A stretch of 64,000 bases of DNA, taken from Loxodes magnus. Lineage: Eukaryota; Ciliophora; Karyorelictea; Loxodida; Loxodidae. A program made the position numbers and the translations under genes. Each line of letters starts with the position of its first letter. The stretch's first letter is position 1. This document shows, piece by piece, positions 38,541 through 53,293 of the stretch. The notes under the pieces are model-generated. The model did no database searches. It worked only from the letters and a program-made list of their open reading frames with translations, and had not been told where the DNA came from. The stretch spans positions 558,001 to 622,000 of the forward strand of contig CAMPDV010000100.1 in NCBI GenBank assembly GCA_946699065.1. Direction: 5' to 3'.

Positions 38541-41500
38541 TGAATCAAAGATTTCTCATAAAATATCAGACTTTCCTACTTAAAGCTTGAAAATTTAATT
38601 CTAACTGATTAAGATATCATCTTAATCATAAAGCACTGCTATCATTTAGTCTCACTAGAATTAATAAAATAATGCAAGTTATTACTTAATACATTTCCTG
38701 AATTAGACTAGAATAATGTTTAGTATCCTTTTTGAAAGAAACTAAAAATCCTTAAGTTTCAATAAAATCAGAATTCCTAGAAGTATATTCTAGGCAACTG
38801 AAGCAAAAATTTAAGAAATTGAAGATTTTTTATAAAAGCCAGAAAATTAAACTGTTGAATGGAAAGCCTAGATAGAGTAAAAAAAGTTAACATTGATAAT
38901 AAGAGAAACTTTATAAAGTTAATTAGATAAATACATCTAAGAATGCAATTTTGCTTCTATCCATCAAAGCAATTTCTAGCTTCTATATAAATATTCTATC
39001 ATCTCACTTCTCTTTCTTTTACTTTTCTATAACTTAAACTTATTCCTATATATACATTTTAGCTAAATTAACTATATCTCTATTATTAGCATAAAGGATT
39101 GTTTATATCTAACTATTAAAGGTAAAGATAATTTAAAGCTAAATTTAATTAGCGAATTAGTTATATACTAATAAAAGAAATTATATGGTAATGCTTTTTT
39201 ATTTAATGCAAGGATAGCTAATAGAAACTAATAAGGTATGCATTAGGCTATTGAAGTTATAAGGCTTATCAATAAAAAGCTATAATTAAGATTTGATTAA
39301 ATATTACTCAGCAAGTTAAATTTACAAGAATTCGCTAATTCTTTATATCAAGAATGGGAAAATCTATACAAAAGCTTAGAGGATATAGATAATGAAATTG
39401 GAAGTATACAAAAACTACCATGATGGAATGATAATTTTCTAAATATCGGAAATACAAAAATAAAGATATTTAATGCTAGCATTTAGTAACTATACAAGCC
39501 TTTAGATTATTTATTTTAGAAATAAGCAAAAAGCTAAAAAATACTGATTAAGGGTATTTGAATAAAAAGGTAAAACTCTAGAATTAGATTATAATTAAAG
39601 ATTATTATATATTCAATAAAATGATAAAGAAGAATACAATATAAACCAGAACTTTATTTCGACTAGATATTGTTAATAAAAGAATTAAGCATTAGTGCAA
39701 TTAAAATATCAGAGAATTCATAAAATAGTATACTATTCTCTTAGAAATAGGGAAAACTTATATAATTCTTATTATAATATCAATTTCTCTATAATTAAAA
39801 AAGGGATTTCATTATTCCTATAAAAAAAGGTTTAAATTTAGAGAGATGCAAAAGCTCAAAAAGGAATCAAGAAAGAAAAAATATCGAAGATGTAATTAAA
39901 AACTGGTAAATTAAAAAATTTTAAGTAATAAATTAGAATAATCACTTAAGTAAACAAACATAGCGAAAATAAAGTCGAAATTTAAAAAGCCAAGTGCCAG
40001 CAAACTACTATAGCTTTTATTTAATTATAATTTAAATAATAGTTATAAAATTGAAGTTCATTATATAGAGTAAATTAATTATCAAATTTCTAAATCGTAA
40101 ATATCTTTCTCTCGCTAATTAAAGTATCACAAATTTATAGATATTAAAGATTTATTTCAATTAATTTAAAATATCATAGATATAAAGCAATTCAATAGAT
40201 AGAATGGGGATAAATTATATATCTCTTAAATTAGTTGTTAGGAAAGAAAGCGTAAATAAACTCTAGCAATTTGATTATAAATGATAATGCTTCTCTTTAT
40301 ATGTATTTAAAACATTTAATTTTTAACTAGATATGACTGTTTCTTTATTAAAAGCAGATGAATTTTTTAAAAAAGAGTATATTTATTAGAACCTTTTGAA
40401 TTTATAAATTAAAAAGCTGATTTTACTTTAATTAATCTTGCGATAAACAATTTTAAATTCTAGAAAGATATGAATGTTAGATAAGATATTTAATATCAAA
40501 ACTAAGCAAAAGAAACTATGAAATTATTTAAAAACATAGTGAAAGCATTAAGGAATTTTTTTAAAATAAAGTACCAACTGATGAAAAAAGCTAAGCGTTT
40601 AAACGAAGAGTATTTTAAGTAGTCTTTTACCTTGTAAAATTTAAATTTGAGTTAGAAATTAATCATATTTGGATATTGCTGCCTTTTCTTAGAAATAATA
40701 ATAAAAAATAAATTTGGTAGCAAAGTAAGAAGAAGCCTATTGCTATTTCGATTGATAGTAGGATATATAACCATAGTAAGGTGAAGTTGGAATCTTATTA
40801 ATTATTATTCATTTGTTGATTTTATAATAAGCTTAATATTAATAAAACAAGATCTGAAAATTATATCTAGACTCAAAAAATTGTAAACAATTTATTTCAT
40901 TTTATGATGAAAACTACTTTATATACAAATTATATTTAAGATATCAACTATTAATCTTTTTTAATTATTTTGTATTTTTTAGTTTTATTTACTAACATGA
41001 TTTATTAAGTTCATCCACTGATCTTTTTAATTCTGTAAAAACGGACTATATAAATCTAAAAATTCAATTTCTATTCCATGAACATATTAAAAAGTGGCAG
41101 CTATAGATTCTTTCTTTTTAATGAAGTATTATTATTCTTATTGAAGAAAGAATTGGCTATCAAGTTTCTTTTGACAATTTCTGAGTTTTTATATTCAAAA
41201 AATTTTATTTTTAAAAGCAATAAATTAACATTATTTGTAGTTTCCCCTCCTTGTTATTCTATTTATTGCAAAATCTAATATTTTTAAATAGTCTAATTAC
41301 TTAATTAAACTTAAAGATTAAGAAACATCTTCTATTCTTATTCTTAGGCTACTAGTTTAAATTTTCTATAAAGAGAAACCCTAATTTTTATACTTTTAAC
41401 ATGATCTAATTACAGTAAATAGCTTATTAGCTTTTAAATTACTTAGTTCTGTATAACTTTATACTATAGAAAGATTTATTGAAAAGCTATTTACTAAAAC

Positions 41501-44500
41501 TTCCTTCAACATAATCCATCAAATATTTAATTTAATTTAGATGAAAAAGCATTTATTACCTTTTTAATTTTATATCTTTATCTTTTACTAGGAGCATTAG
41601 CAAAATAATATTTCTATATATTAGATATATATTTGGCAAGTATCAATAAAGAAACTATGCTTTAGAATTATTTTCTTTATATAGCTTTTTAATTTTTTAT
41701 TCTTAGGAGTACTTAGAAAAAAAACTAAGATTAAGAAAATTTTGATTTAGAAGATGCTTTGCAGAATATTTCAAGATATTAAAAAGATATGAAAAGTGTA
41801 AGAAAAAAGTATATTTAGGAATTATATAAACTCTAGATACTAAGAACTTAAGAGAAGTTTAATGATAAGTTTTGAGATAGAAATTCGTTATTTTTTATAC
41901 TTAAGATTAACTAGCTTTTGGAATGAAAATTTATTTAGACATTAAAGAGGTCTTCAGAATTTACAAAATCAACAATCAGAATTTTCTGTAAATTTGGGCA
42001 TTATTTGATAGTTTATCCCCAAATTGTATCCTAACTTAGCTTTCTTGAAACTACAGTTAAATATTAATTGCATAGGTAAGTTAGTTAAATAGCAAGGAAA
42101 TATAATAGAGGAAGGCTATTTAAAAGAAATGCTGTAATTCAATTTTGTAGAATAAACAAAACAGAAGTTTGATTTAAACTTTAACAGTTAAAATATATTA
42201 AAAATCGATTTCAGAATTTGCCAAAAACATAATTATCACTATTAGATTAAAATATTTTCAAATATCATGTAAAAAATTGATTTCTAGATAATTTTAACAC
42301 CATTAATACAATCTAACTCGTAAAATTTTCTGCCTATTTCTGAAATTTTTTTTGATTTACTAAGTACATAAACTTTAAATTTTATTTTTTCAATTACTAC
42401 TATTCTTTATAAAATTTTCATAATTTGATTTAAGCTATTTAGATCTTTATTTGCTTTCGGTCGGTTTTTCTAAGATTCTAAAAGAAATAACACAAATTAT
42501 CATAATTTACATCTAATAATTATAAAAGTAAATGTTAATTTAGAATTGTTTATTCTCTTTAATTTATTGTGCTTTCATTACATTTTTTATTGCTTTTTAC
42601 ATTCATTTAATTTCTATTTATGTCTTATAGTATTTAATTTTTATGACTTAAGTCTCTACAGTTCAACATTTTTTTCAGCTTTATATTAATTAATCCATTT
42701 TACTTCTTATTACTCCTTCTGCTGCTAAATTTAAACATGTGGCTATTAGATTTTCTAGTTACAGATTGCTTTGATATTCAAGTTGTAAGCATAAGTATCT
42801 ATATAAGTTCTTTAGAGTTTGGTAATTTATCAAAATTGATTAATTTTTTGGATTTTACTAGTTAACCTAATGAAGTTTCAATGAATAAGGTTTTCAGAAA
42901 TCTATTTAGCAACAATTAATATAAAAAGCTTAAGGTTTTAATTGTTTAGTCCTCATTTAGTTTAATTACTTATATCTAGCATATTATAAACAGTTTATTG
43001 TAGATTAAGTTTTATTACATAGTCAAAACAGTAAACATTTTATAATCTTATTATAAGATCTAAGATTATATTTACGTTAAAGGTGTCTCTATAGTAATAT
43101 CTCTATTATTATAAGCTTAAAGTTCTTAGGGATTTATTTTATTTGTTTTTCCAAACAATATAAGGCTTCTATTTTTCTAGAACCTTCAAAGCAATTCATT
43201 ACTTTTTAAATCTGATAATTAGACGAAATACCTAACTTATGTTTTTTAAGTTTTGTCCTAGGCAAATTTAAAACCTATTACTTCAGCAAAATTTTTTATA
43301 ATTGTTTAATTCTGATCTAAAGGTTAGTTCTTTTTCCTTTTCTATTTCAAATGTCTTTATTAAATTTAATTTCTTTATCTTTTTAAAGCATTAATTTAAA
43401 AATCTTTGCTGTTCTATCATTTAAAAAGTGATATTTTGGTTTCTTTTGTTACATTAATATCTTAAGAATTGATGCTACTTGCTTGTTCAAAATATTAAGC
43501 TTTTACTTTCATTTAAAGTATTTATTTGCAGCAATCTATAATGCTATCTTTTCAAAGTTTGCTTGAGGCACTAAATTGTTAAATAATTTCTTTCTAAATC
43601 TTCGAGTCAAAGCTTTTTACCATTGTAGAGACAAGCCTGACTAGGATTTTAGTTAATGCAGTATAAGATCCTTCAAAATATTTTCACTTTCGCTAAACCC
43701 TTTAGAAGAGTTAGTTTATTACTATAAGCTCTAAAATCATAGATTTTATTTTGATATTTTACAAAAACTTACAGCAGTTTCTGTATTTTTCTCCTGAAAT
43801 TTAAATTTATAATTTTGTTGATAAAGCTTTAAATATTTAAGATTATGCTTAAATAAACTTTAAAGTGCTTAATCGTGTTCTCAGTTCTTCTTTTGTTATT
43901 CAATTAAATTTCTTTTCCATAAAAAGCACTACTTCACAAGAGCAACTTAAATGCCTTAATGATATTCATAAAGGATTTTAAAATTTATCCTGAATTTCAT
44001 TAAAATTTCCTTTTATTAATGCTAATTAGACAAGCTAAAATGCATGCTTTATTCTTTAGCAAAACCAATATCACTTCTTCTTTATTATTGCTAGATTTTT
44101 AGTTAAGTTTTTTTTAATTATACACTTCAGACTCCTTATTAATAATCTTATTACTCTTACGAAATTATCTAATGTGTTGGTTATATTTCCTTTAGAAATT
44201 TGATCTTTTCTTATTTCAATAAATTAAAACCAGCTAATTTCTCTATTGTTAAGAAATATTGTTATATATGCTAATTTGAATGTATTTATGCTTTATTTTC
44301 TATTATATCTTATACCTTTGAACTAAATTTTAAATTTTTCCATTGTATATTATTTATCCTTTATAGCTATTATTTCATATGCTTTATACTCAAATTGATT
44401 ATATTAAGAAAGATCTATTTTTTATTTAGACTTTATTACTAAGTGTAATAGCAATAAATACTTAAGGTATCTTAGTTCTTAAAATATTTATATTGATTAT

Positions 44501-46947
44501 ATCTAGAAATAGATTAGTATTTTGCTTCTACCTATTTAAGTAATTCCTCTAAATAGTCTATCAGAAATGATATATTTACTTATTTAACTTATTAATGCAA
44601 TTTTGTATAGAATTGTACCAATTTATATTCTCTTAAGTCTATATTTCATTTAGATATATTTCCTTTTATTCAGTTCTATTTATTAGCTAAAAGGATTCTT
44701 AATTATAATACTCCATTTGCTTATTTCGTTTGCTTCATTTATTTTTAGTTATTCTAATTTGATAAAAAAGAAATTATTTTATACAATTGTTTGATTTTTG
44801 AAGATTAAGGAAAAATAAATCAAAAGCTGCTGATATTGCATCTCAATTAACCATTTCTTACGAAAAAATTGAGTCTGAAAAAATTGAAGATAAAAGAAAA
44901 AATACATGAAGGATGGTTAGTAAACTCCGAATAGCTTGAAATGGAGTTTATAAATAGATCAAGAAAAGAAGATAATCATTAATGATAACCTACAACATAT
45001 AAAAAATCTCGTAGTATTATCCACATAAAAATTGCATCAAGTATCTGGTTGAAAGTCCAGAGGAAGCTAAAACTTTAGCATTTAAGTATACTACTATTAA
45101 TATAGAAATATTTAAATAAAGCAATAATTTAATAACTTTAAAAATGAAGAGTAATATCATTTAGACATCGGAAAGGACTTAATCTCAATTAAAATAAACA
45201 TTCGTATTTTAAATAAATAGAGCATTACATATCTTGTATAGTTTGCCAAACCTATAATTATTTATAAGTTTTCTTACCATGTTAACTTTTAGCGCTTTTA
45301 ATTTCAAACTTTGTAATTTTGATTATTAACATTATGTAGTTAGAAAGTATATCTAGGATAGTAATTTCATTTGTAAAAGTGTTAGTAATTGATATGGTTA
45401 TAATGAATATACAATCCTTTGAATTTATAGAATTATATAGATATTTCTACTTTTTTAGTTAATAAATTTGAGTAAAATTTTGAAACATATTGACATAGTT
45501 AATTAGCATAGTCAAAATATTCAATAAGAAAGATAGCCATAAAGAATTATCTCTACCTTTAACTTAATTCATGATAAAATAGTTTACTAAACTCTCGCAT
45601 TAAGAAAAATAATAATATTTATTACCAAAAAATTAAAGTAAGCAACTGATATTAAAAGATTTTAATATCAAGAGAGGATTTATTTATCCAATAAAAATTA
45701 TATATGTTAATGGTTAAAATTAGCTAATTCCTTTTTATATAGCATTATATTATTTTCTAGACACTGCTAGTTACTAGATTAATCTAAGCTTATTTCTTTT
45801 ATTCTTCTAAACAAGTTAGTTAATTTTTATTAGTATTCATATAATTTGATGTCCTAGCATAAACAATAGTTTTGCTTATTTAGCTCTAAAATTACTAAAC
45901 TAGGAATAATTTCAAAAGAAATCACATCCCTTTAAAAAAATTTATCTGATTCCAATAGAAACAACTTTAATCACAAACATTAATATATGCTTTTCATAAT
46001 TTAGATATCATGACCTCGTCTTAACTTTATATCTCCTGAATTTACGTAAGAATACTACTAATTATTGATTATATTATATTAATGCAATTTATCTTTCAAA
46101 AATGCTTTATGTATTATATAAATGTATTTCGCATTTCTTAGAGCACTATTTAGTTGACTTATATTCCAAAGTATTTCAAAAGCTCATACCTTATCTAAGT
46201 TGATTTAATTTAAGAAATTAAAAATTTGCTATGAAATGGAGGTTCTAAGTAGTTATATCTTCTTTAAACAAAGAAGTATAAATAAAAGCATTAGTAATTA
46301 TATGGATAGTAGAATTATTTATAGTTCCTTATTACTTTTTTCAATTAGGTTTGCTCATGTATTATTTTAAATTAATTAGCTTCATAAAATAATTTTATAG
46401 ATTATGAAAAATCTAATTTTAGTAAGTTCTTTCTTCTAGTTAAGCTATTTATTACCTTTTATACTTGTTTAATCTGTTTAAAATAATTCTATATAAAACT
46501 AAGCAATATAGTTTAATATAAATCTTCATTAATCTGTTTAGATGCTTATTTCAAAAACTTACTTAAAGTTATTTCCTTTTTTAATCATATAAAAATTAAA
46601 TATTTTTGCTTAGCTTTAACATCTTAATTGTGAATAATTTCCGAAAATAGTCTATTGTTATCTCTCAACTTTCGTCAGCTTTTGCTTCCATGCTTTAAAG
46701 GTTAAAAAATTTTAAATAAAAGATAAAATATAAAAAGTTAACTTTAATCACTTAATTTACTAATAGTCTAAGATGATTAGATTATTTTAACTTTTATCTA
46801 TGATTAGTTCTTTATATCTAAAAGTGTATTGTAACCCATAAAGTTTAGATCATTATAACTTATATTTACATTCCTAATAAATTTACGTAATATGTAATAA
46901 TCTTTTTCCTTTTTATAAGATTAAGTTATACACTTCTATTATAATAG
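38541..46947. other. Spacer, part 3: AT-rich with weak reading frames only
   Basis: About 8.4 kb up to the right arm. Long frames exist on both strands, for example plus 38700-40284 and minus 44343-42418 (642 codons without a break if TGA is read as Trp). In the latter nearly all Trp are TGA and few are TGG, as expected from random AT-rich DNA, and no domain is visible. At about 44900 a MORN-like IHEGWLVN fragment resembles the relic at 38.3 kb. I call no gene here. Confidence 0.45.
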
Positions 46948-47074
46948 TGAGAATGATTAATTATCTAGTGCTTGTATGGTAAATAAAGATTTAGATTATT
47001 TGTAAATAAGTAGTTATTAAGGTTATAAAGGATATATAGGATTTATTTATCTTTTAGTTTAAATATTTATAAAT

Positions 47075-50000
47075 ATGCTTTTCAATACCCTTGCAATGCT
47101 ATCTTGGATTTTATCTCTTTAAATGCTAACTTTTTACGTGAATGCTTAAGTGACTTAGGTCTATATCACAACTCCTGAAATTTTTAGTGAGCTAGGACTG
47201 AGCTAATCTGATGGGACTTGAGAATATCCGTTTACCTCGATATCCTAAACACTTTTCAATTTAAAAGAAGGATTTTCATATGAAGTATTCCTTTCTCCAC
47301 ATTAGCACTAAGTAGATTGCTTAAAATGTCCTATATGCTTAAATGAATGTGAGATATTTAGAGGAGGGGAATTATGAACAGCCTCGAAGAAAGTGATAAT
47401 AAAGACATTTTAGAAATGCTATGAACCAAACAAGAATATAGAAATGTGCTTAAATAGCACTAGTATAGCATAAATATTCTTTAACTCATCTAAAGTTAAC
47501 ATCACTTTACTATAAGATTCACTTACATTCTAATTCTTAGAAATTAATGGAAACTTACTTTCCTATTATAATAGATCAGATTAATCTAGCGAAAAAGTTT
47601 AATGAAATAACTCCTTTATAACAGCAAATAATTCAGAATTATTATTATAAGATATTAGTATAACAGGCTTAAGAGTCCTTAGGGAAGGATATTTTTCATT
47701 AGAAAATAGCGTTTTAGATATAAATAGAATAGTAATATTTGACAATGAAGTAGAAGATGAAGGATTAATGTTTAGCTTGATGAATACGTCAGCTTCCATA
47801 TAAAACAGTTAAATTTTTACAAATTACGGAAATTTTATATTTAGCTCTTTAGGTAGTTTTGATATAAACTAAATAGTTTACAAGTAAAACAACGCAACTT
47901 ATGAACTTTTTAACTTTATTGATACTAATGTGATAATATAGAATTCAGTTTTTGAGGAAAATATAATAAGAGGTAATGGAATCCTAAGATTTTAAACTTC
48001 TTAGTGTTATTTAAACAAACTTCTATTCCTTAAGAACTTTGGATTTTAATCTGCAGGAATATATTTATAAAAAAGTTAAGTGAGTATTTTAAATTGTGAT
48101 TTCCAGGAAAACAGAGGTTGATTATCAAGTTTATCAATTAATGATCTATCATAATGCTATTTATTAGGGAATGTAACATGTATTAAAAACTCAGTTGGGG
48201 CTGCGGGCGGTTGCTTAAATTTAGGATAATCAAAAATAAATTTAATAGCCGATATCACTATCTTAGAAAACAGTGCTTAATCAGGAGGAGGTATATTTTT
48301 AGAGAGTAGCTCAATAGAAGTAATTAGTAATGTTACGGCAATAAAAAATAATGCTTAGTAAGGAGGTGGATTTTTAAATTTGTAATACTCCTCTTCAATT
48401 AATTTAATAGAAAAGTGTCTTATTTAAGAAAATCAAGCCTAAGAAGGCGGGGCTTTATAAATTGTTTTGTCTTAGATAAAAAATATTAATAATAGTATAT
48501 TTATAGAAAACTATGCTCCTGTGGCTACAACTATTTACTTTTGATGATCTTGTTAGATAGATTAAATAAAAAATTCGCTATTTATAAAAAATTCTGGTAG
48601 TCTAGGATCTTTTTATATGCTTGAAGGAACAACTTTAAATCTCATAGATAATTGCTAGTTTTATGAAAATAGTGCGAGGTATGGTGGTGTTTTTTATATA
48701 TTATTCACTTATGTAAAAGTAATAAGAAATTCGCATTTTATAAGAAATAAATCTCTTAAATAGGGTGGAACATTTTACCTATATCATTCTAATATTAGTT
48801 AGATCGATAATTGTATTTTTGAGGGAGAAAGCTCCTAGTAAGGTGGAGTTTTATGAATGAGGTGATCCTGATTGTTTAATTTAACAAATTCATATATATA
48901 TTAAAATGAAGCTGCTTAGCAAGGAGGATTCGCTTATGCAGAATATTTCAGCTTCGTGTAACTAGTAAAAAATACTACATTTAAAGCTAACAAAGCTTAA
49001 TTTGGAGGAGTAATTTATTCTATTGACAACTCTAAAATATTTGATATTAATAATTCTAGGTTCCTGAATAACAATGCTACTTGATAAGGCGGAGCATTTT
49101 CTATACAGTATAATGTTTCCATAAATAACATAGAAAATTGCTTATTTTAAGAAAATAGTGCTTAAATAGGTGGCGCTATTTTTATAAAGGAAAACACTTA
49201 AATAAAAAGCATTAAAAATAGCTAGTCATTGCAAAATAGTGCTTTATTTAACGGGGGCTTTGCTTATTTATTCTATTATTCTAATATTTCTTATATAGAA
49301 AACTGCACTTTTTCAGAAAATAGTGCTAGGAATGGTGGGGTTTTATATCAATTTTGTTTTAGTTTTATCAAGAAAATTAGTAGTTCTATAATAACATAAA
49401 ATAGCGCTATAGATGGAGGGTTTTTAAGCTAAAATTAATATGCTTTCATTTATAGAATAGATAATTGCTTAATATAGGGAAATACTGCTAATTAAGGAGG
49501 TGCCTTATATATAAATGATAAATCTTATATAGAAGTAATTAGCAATTCTTTGCTCATTGGCAATACTGCTTTTGATAAAGGTGGATTTCTGTTTTTATAA
49601 AATTCTATCTTCCATAAAATTCATAATTGTAGCTTCAGATAGAATTAGGCTTAATTTTATGGCGGTGTTTTTTACTTCTAAGATAGAATAAACTAATAGA
49701 TATACAAAATTGAAAACTGCAGCTTTGAATAAAATATAGCTGATCATGGAAGTGTAGCCTACTTAGTTAAAGAAAGTGTCTATTTATCTAATTTAGGTTT
49801 CTTTGATAATCTTGCTCGCTATAATGGAATTATTTACTTAGAAAATTCAGAAGTTCTTATTTTAAATCCTACTATCTCAAATAATGCAGCACATTAAGGA
49901 TCTTTCTTATTCAGCACTCGATCAAATGCTACAGTAGAAAGTATAATTAGCCATAAAAATAAGGCTTCTAAGTATGGAGGTGTCATTTATGCCTAGCAAT

Positions 50001-53000
50001 CTTATTTAAAAATCTAGAATTCATTCTTTGATAATGACTAATCTTAATCTTATGGATCAGTAGTTTATTTATAGAACTCTACATTAGTTATGAATAATTG
50101 CTATTTAGAAGGTTATTTTAGCAGTGCTTTAGCTTTAGTGGATAGTAGTTTTTCAAACCTTACTTAAGTTATTTTTTCTAATGGAGTTAGCTAAAATGAA
50201 TATGGATCTGCTATTTACTCTTATAACTCTTAGTTTAATATGTAGAACTGTAAATGCAAAGGATAGTAATCTTAATCAGGTTCTTGCTTAGCTATTTTAA
50301 ACGATAAAGTGAGTTACTAATACTTTATTAAAAATAGCGTCTTTGAAAGTAACACTTGCTTATATAATGGAGGTGTAGGATACTGCTAGAACGGAAATAT
50401 TACTTTCTATAGAAATATCTTTAGAGATAATAAAATAGAAGGATAATAAAAGTAGATATCTAAGGGAGGAGCTCTAAGGTTGCTTTGTGATAAGAAATAG
50501 ATTTGCTAGTACAATATAGAAGAAAACTTCTTTATTCGTAATAGAATTATCAATCAGTTAGGTGAAGGAGGAGCGATTTCATTCCAAGGTACTTTTCCTA
50601 ATTTTAATCCTGATTTGTAAAGTTCCATTTTCAAAGGTTTATATGTTAACAACTCTGCCTTTTATGGTAATGATTTATCTTCTTTTGCTTCTAATTTAAT
50701 CCTCAAATTCTCTTATGAAAGTTAGCAAAACTACTAGGAGATAAAAGCATTACCAGGCTTTCCTATTCCAGACTTTTAGTATTAAATAATAGATACTTTT
50801 GGATAAATAGTTAGCACAGACTATACTTCATTTGCTTCTATTTATACAGATAAAGGGGAATTATCTGGAAAAACTCTAGCTGTTTCTTAATAAGGAGCCT
50901 TCTATTTCCAGAACATTATAATAAAGGCTAATCCTTTAGCTAACCCTTAGCTATTTTTGCATCTTTAAAGTGACGCTATAGACATTAATGATTTTCCTCC
51001 AAACTAAGATATAAAGTTAAACTTTTCTTGAGGAGTATAAGTATAGCAATGTCTTTAGGGCTAAATACTATAAGACAATACAATTTGCTTTAATTGTCTT
51101 TAAGAATAGTATTCCTTACATTAAGGAGATTTAGCTTGTAAGTGATGTATAGATGGTGCTAAATGCTCAGGTAGCGATTTAATTTCCCCAAAAGAAGGAT
51201 ATTGAAGAGAAAGTTTTGAAGCAACTAAAGCTCATGAATGTCCATTAAAAGAGGCATGTTTAGGCACTTAAGTAAACTAAAGCTATATAACAACATATCT
51301 AAAAGAATAAACTTCTGAATAAAGATAATAGCTAAGATTGAAAGTTAATTGGAAAGGAAACTGCAAAGAAGGCTATTAGGGAGTATTGTGTGATGTTTGC
51401 TAAAAAAATTGAATTAAAAATGGAAAAAATCAATGTAATAAATGTCTTAACCGAACGAAAACAACTGTTTTAGCTATAGTTATAATATTGGCTTTTATTA
51501 GTTTCATACTATATTTGGTTAAAGCATCACTTAATGCTGCTAAGAAAAATGAATCATATCAAGGAGTTTATTTCAAAATATTAACAAACTATATGTAGTT
51601 TTAAGGATTAGTTTAAAATTTTAAGTTTGAATGATCTGATATTTTCAATGATCTATTCTAAGTAAACCAGGCTTATAATTTAGCGACCTCTAACATTTTC
51701 AATTTTGATTGTCTTTATTAAGAAGATGAAATGAGATACTACAATAGATCAGCTACAAATTTAGTCTTACTTCTAATAATTCTTATTTTTACCTTTTTAA
51801 TATTATGTTTATGATCCTTAATAAAAAGAGTAAGCTTTAGCAAATCAGTATTTATAACTGTTCTAAGTGTATCTTATTTCTAACTTTATCCTAATCTTGT
51901 TTAGACTATCTTTAATGCTTTTAGTTGCTACGAAATTTCAGATGAAACAAAGGTATTAAATGCTTACACTGATATAAAATGCTGATAAGGAACTCATTAG
52001 CGTTTTATTTTATCCTTTGCTTTGCCAGGACTAATATTGTATATATTTTTAGTTCCTTTAATAGTCAATTTATATCTTCTAAAGAACAGGTAAAGCATAA
52101 AATCCATCTTAATCAAATCATAATTTGGTTTTCTAGTGACAGGCTACAAAGAAGAATATTACTTTTGGGAATTAGTTAAAATGTAGGAAAAGTTAGTAAT
52201 ACTAGCAATATTTGTGTTTCTTTAGAAATAAGCACTATTTTTGTAATTTCTAAGCTTAGTTTTGGTTTTATTAATTTCTATCCTTCTATAGAAAAAATGT
52301 AATCCTTTCTTTACCAAATAGCTAAATTACTTAGAAGAAGTTTACTTATACATCTCTATGTTTATTGTTCATATAGGATGCTATTTTCAGTCAGAAGATA
52401 GATATAAAGCTATTGAAATACTAGCCTTTATAATCCTAGTTGGTGCTAATGCTTACTTTTTTATCAATTGAACTTACTAGTTAATAAGTTTCTTTGCAAG
52501 CAAATCTTAAATTAAGTCTATAAAATTTTATTCTCTTTTAAGTTGCTTCAAAGGAAGGTTAGATCTAGAAGAATGGACAAACAAATGAATAGAGAAAGAA
52601 AAAAAGTAGAAGTTAGAGTAAAGGAAAAAGAGAAGATGAATATGATAGTTATTGAATAAGAAATAAATAGATAATCAAAAGGAAGAATTCTATGACTTAA
52701 CCTTATAAAATAAAAGAAACTAAGATATATAAAAATATTTTGAAAGCAAAGATATTTGTTAGTTAAAGCAAATTGAGTGGATTTAATTACTAAATAAGGA
52801 TATCCAGCAACTATATTTGTAACTGTTACAAAATGAGATACTTACTACTTAAGAATATTGGAATGAAAGAATTAGCTAATTCATAGAATCTTATAAAGGA
52901 ATTTAATAAAATTAAGGTGATAATGAAATTGATGGATCTAAGTAAAATATCAATTAAGAAAGTTTAAAACTGAAAATTATTAAAAAATCTTAAATTTAAT

Positions 53001-53293
53001 AAGTGCCTAAACAATCAATCAACTTGAAAAGTTTTCACTATACTTAATAATAAAACCTTCAAAACAAGGAAAATAGTGATATACTTTGTAATAAAAAACG
53101 TTAACGAAATGAAGAAATGAATGAAACTTTTAGTTAAGAAGAAGAACAAAAAAATAAAGAAACAAAATTCTCCCAGGGAGATTAATAAAATTTTTTTAAT
53201 AGTTAATCATCATATTATTAATATCTAGATGAAACTTTAAAAGAAGAAGAGGATGGCAAGCAAGGACTTATGACATTCAGAGTAAAAGAATGA
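47075..53293 (+). CDS. Giant beta-helix (Pmp-like repeat) transmembrane surface protein, right paralog
   Basis: A 2072-aa intronless product; 6219 nt from ATG 47075 to TGA 53291-53293. Signal peptide at 1-25. N-terminal Cys module (CLKCPICLNEC, about 85-95). From about residue 390 to 970 there are roughly 17 coils of about 26 residues carrying NxAxxGG-like motifs (ENSAQSGGGIF, KNNAQQGGGFL, ENSARNGGVLY, GNTANQGGALY). A further beta-helix part follows, then a Cys-rich module at about 1320-1450 (CFNCLQ, CKWCIDGAKCSG, GVLCDVC, CNKCLNRTK), about eight membrane segments at 1462-1805, and a charged Gln-rich cytosolic tail. The repeat resembles chlamydial Pmp motifs; the fold is inferred. Likely a surface receptor or adhesin-like protein of unknown ligand. 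It diverges head-to-head from its paralog across the spacer. Confidence 0.82.
48250..49990 (+). repeat. Protein-level tandem beta-helix coils (about 78-nt period)
   Basis: Imperfect units of about 26 codons, each ending in Asn-Ser/Ala-x-Ala-x-x-Gly-Gly followed by hydrophobic residues. DNA identity between units is low except for the GGAGGT-like Gly-Gly core. The mirror units lie at about 28800-30700 on the minus strand. Confidence 0.75.

Noticed and set aside
42418-44343. 642-codon minus-strand ORF, with a DIGFAK kinase-like motif in an overlapping frame
   Set aside because: No kinase neighbours (HRD, APE) are present. Trp codons are almost all TGA, as in random AT-rich DNA, and no domain is recognisable.
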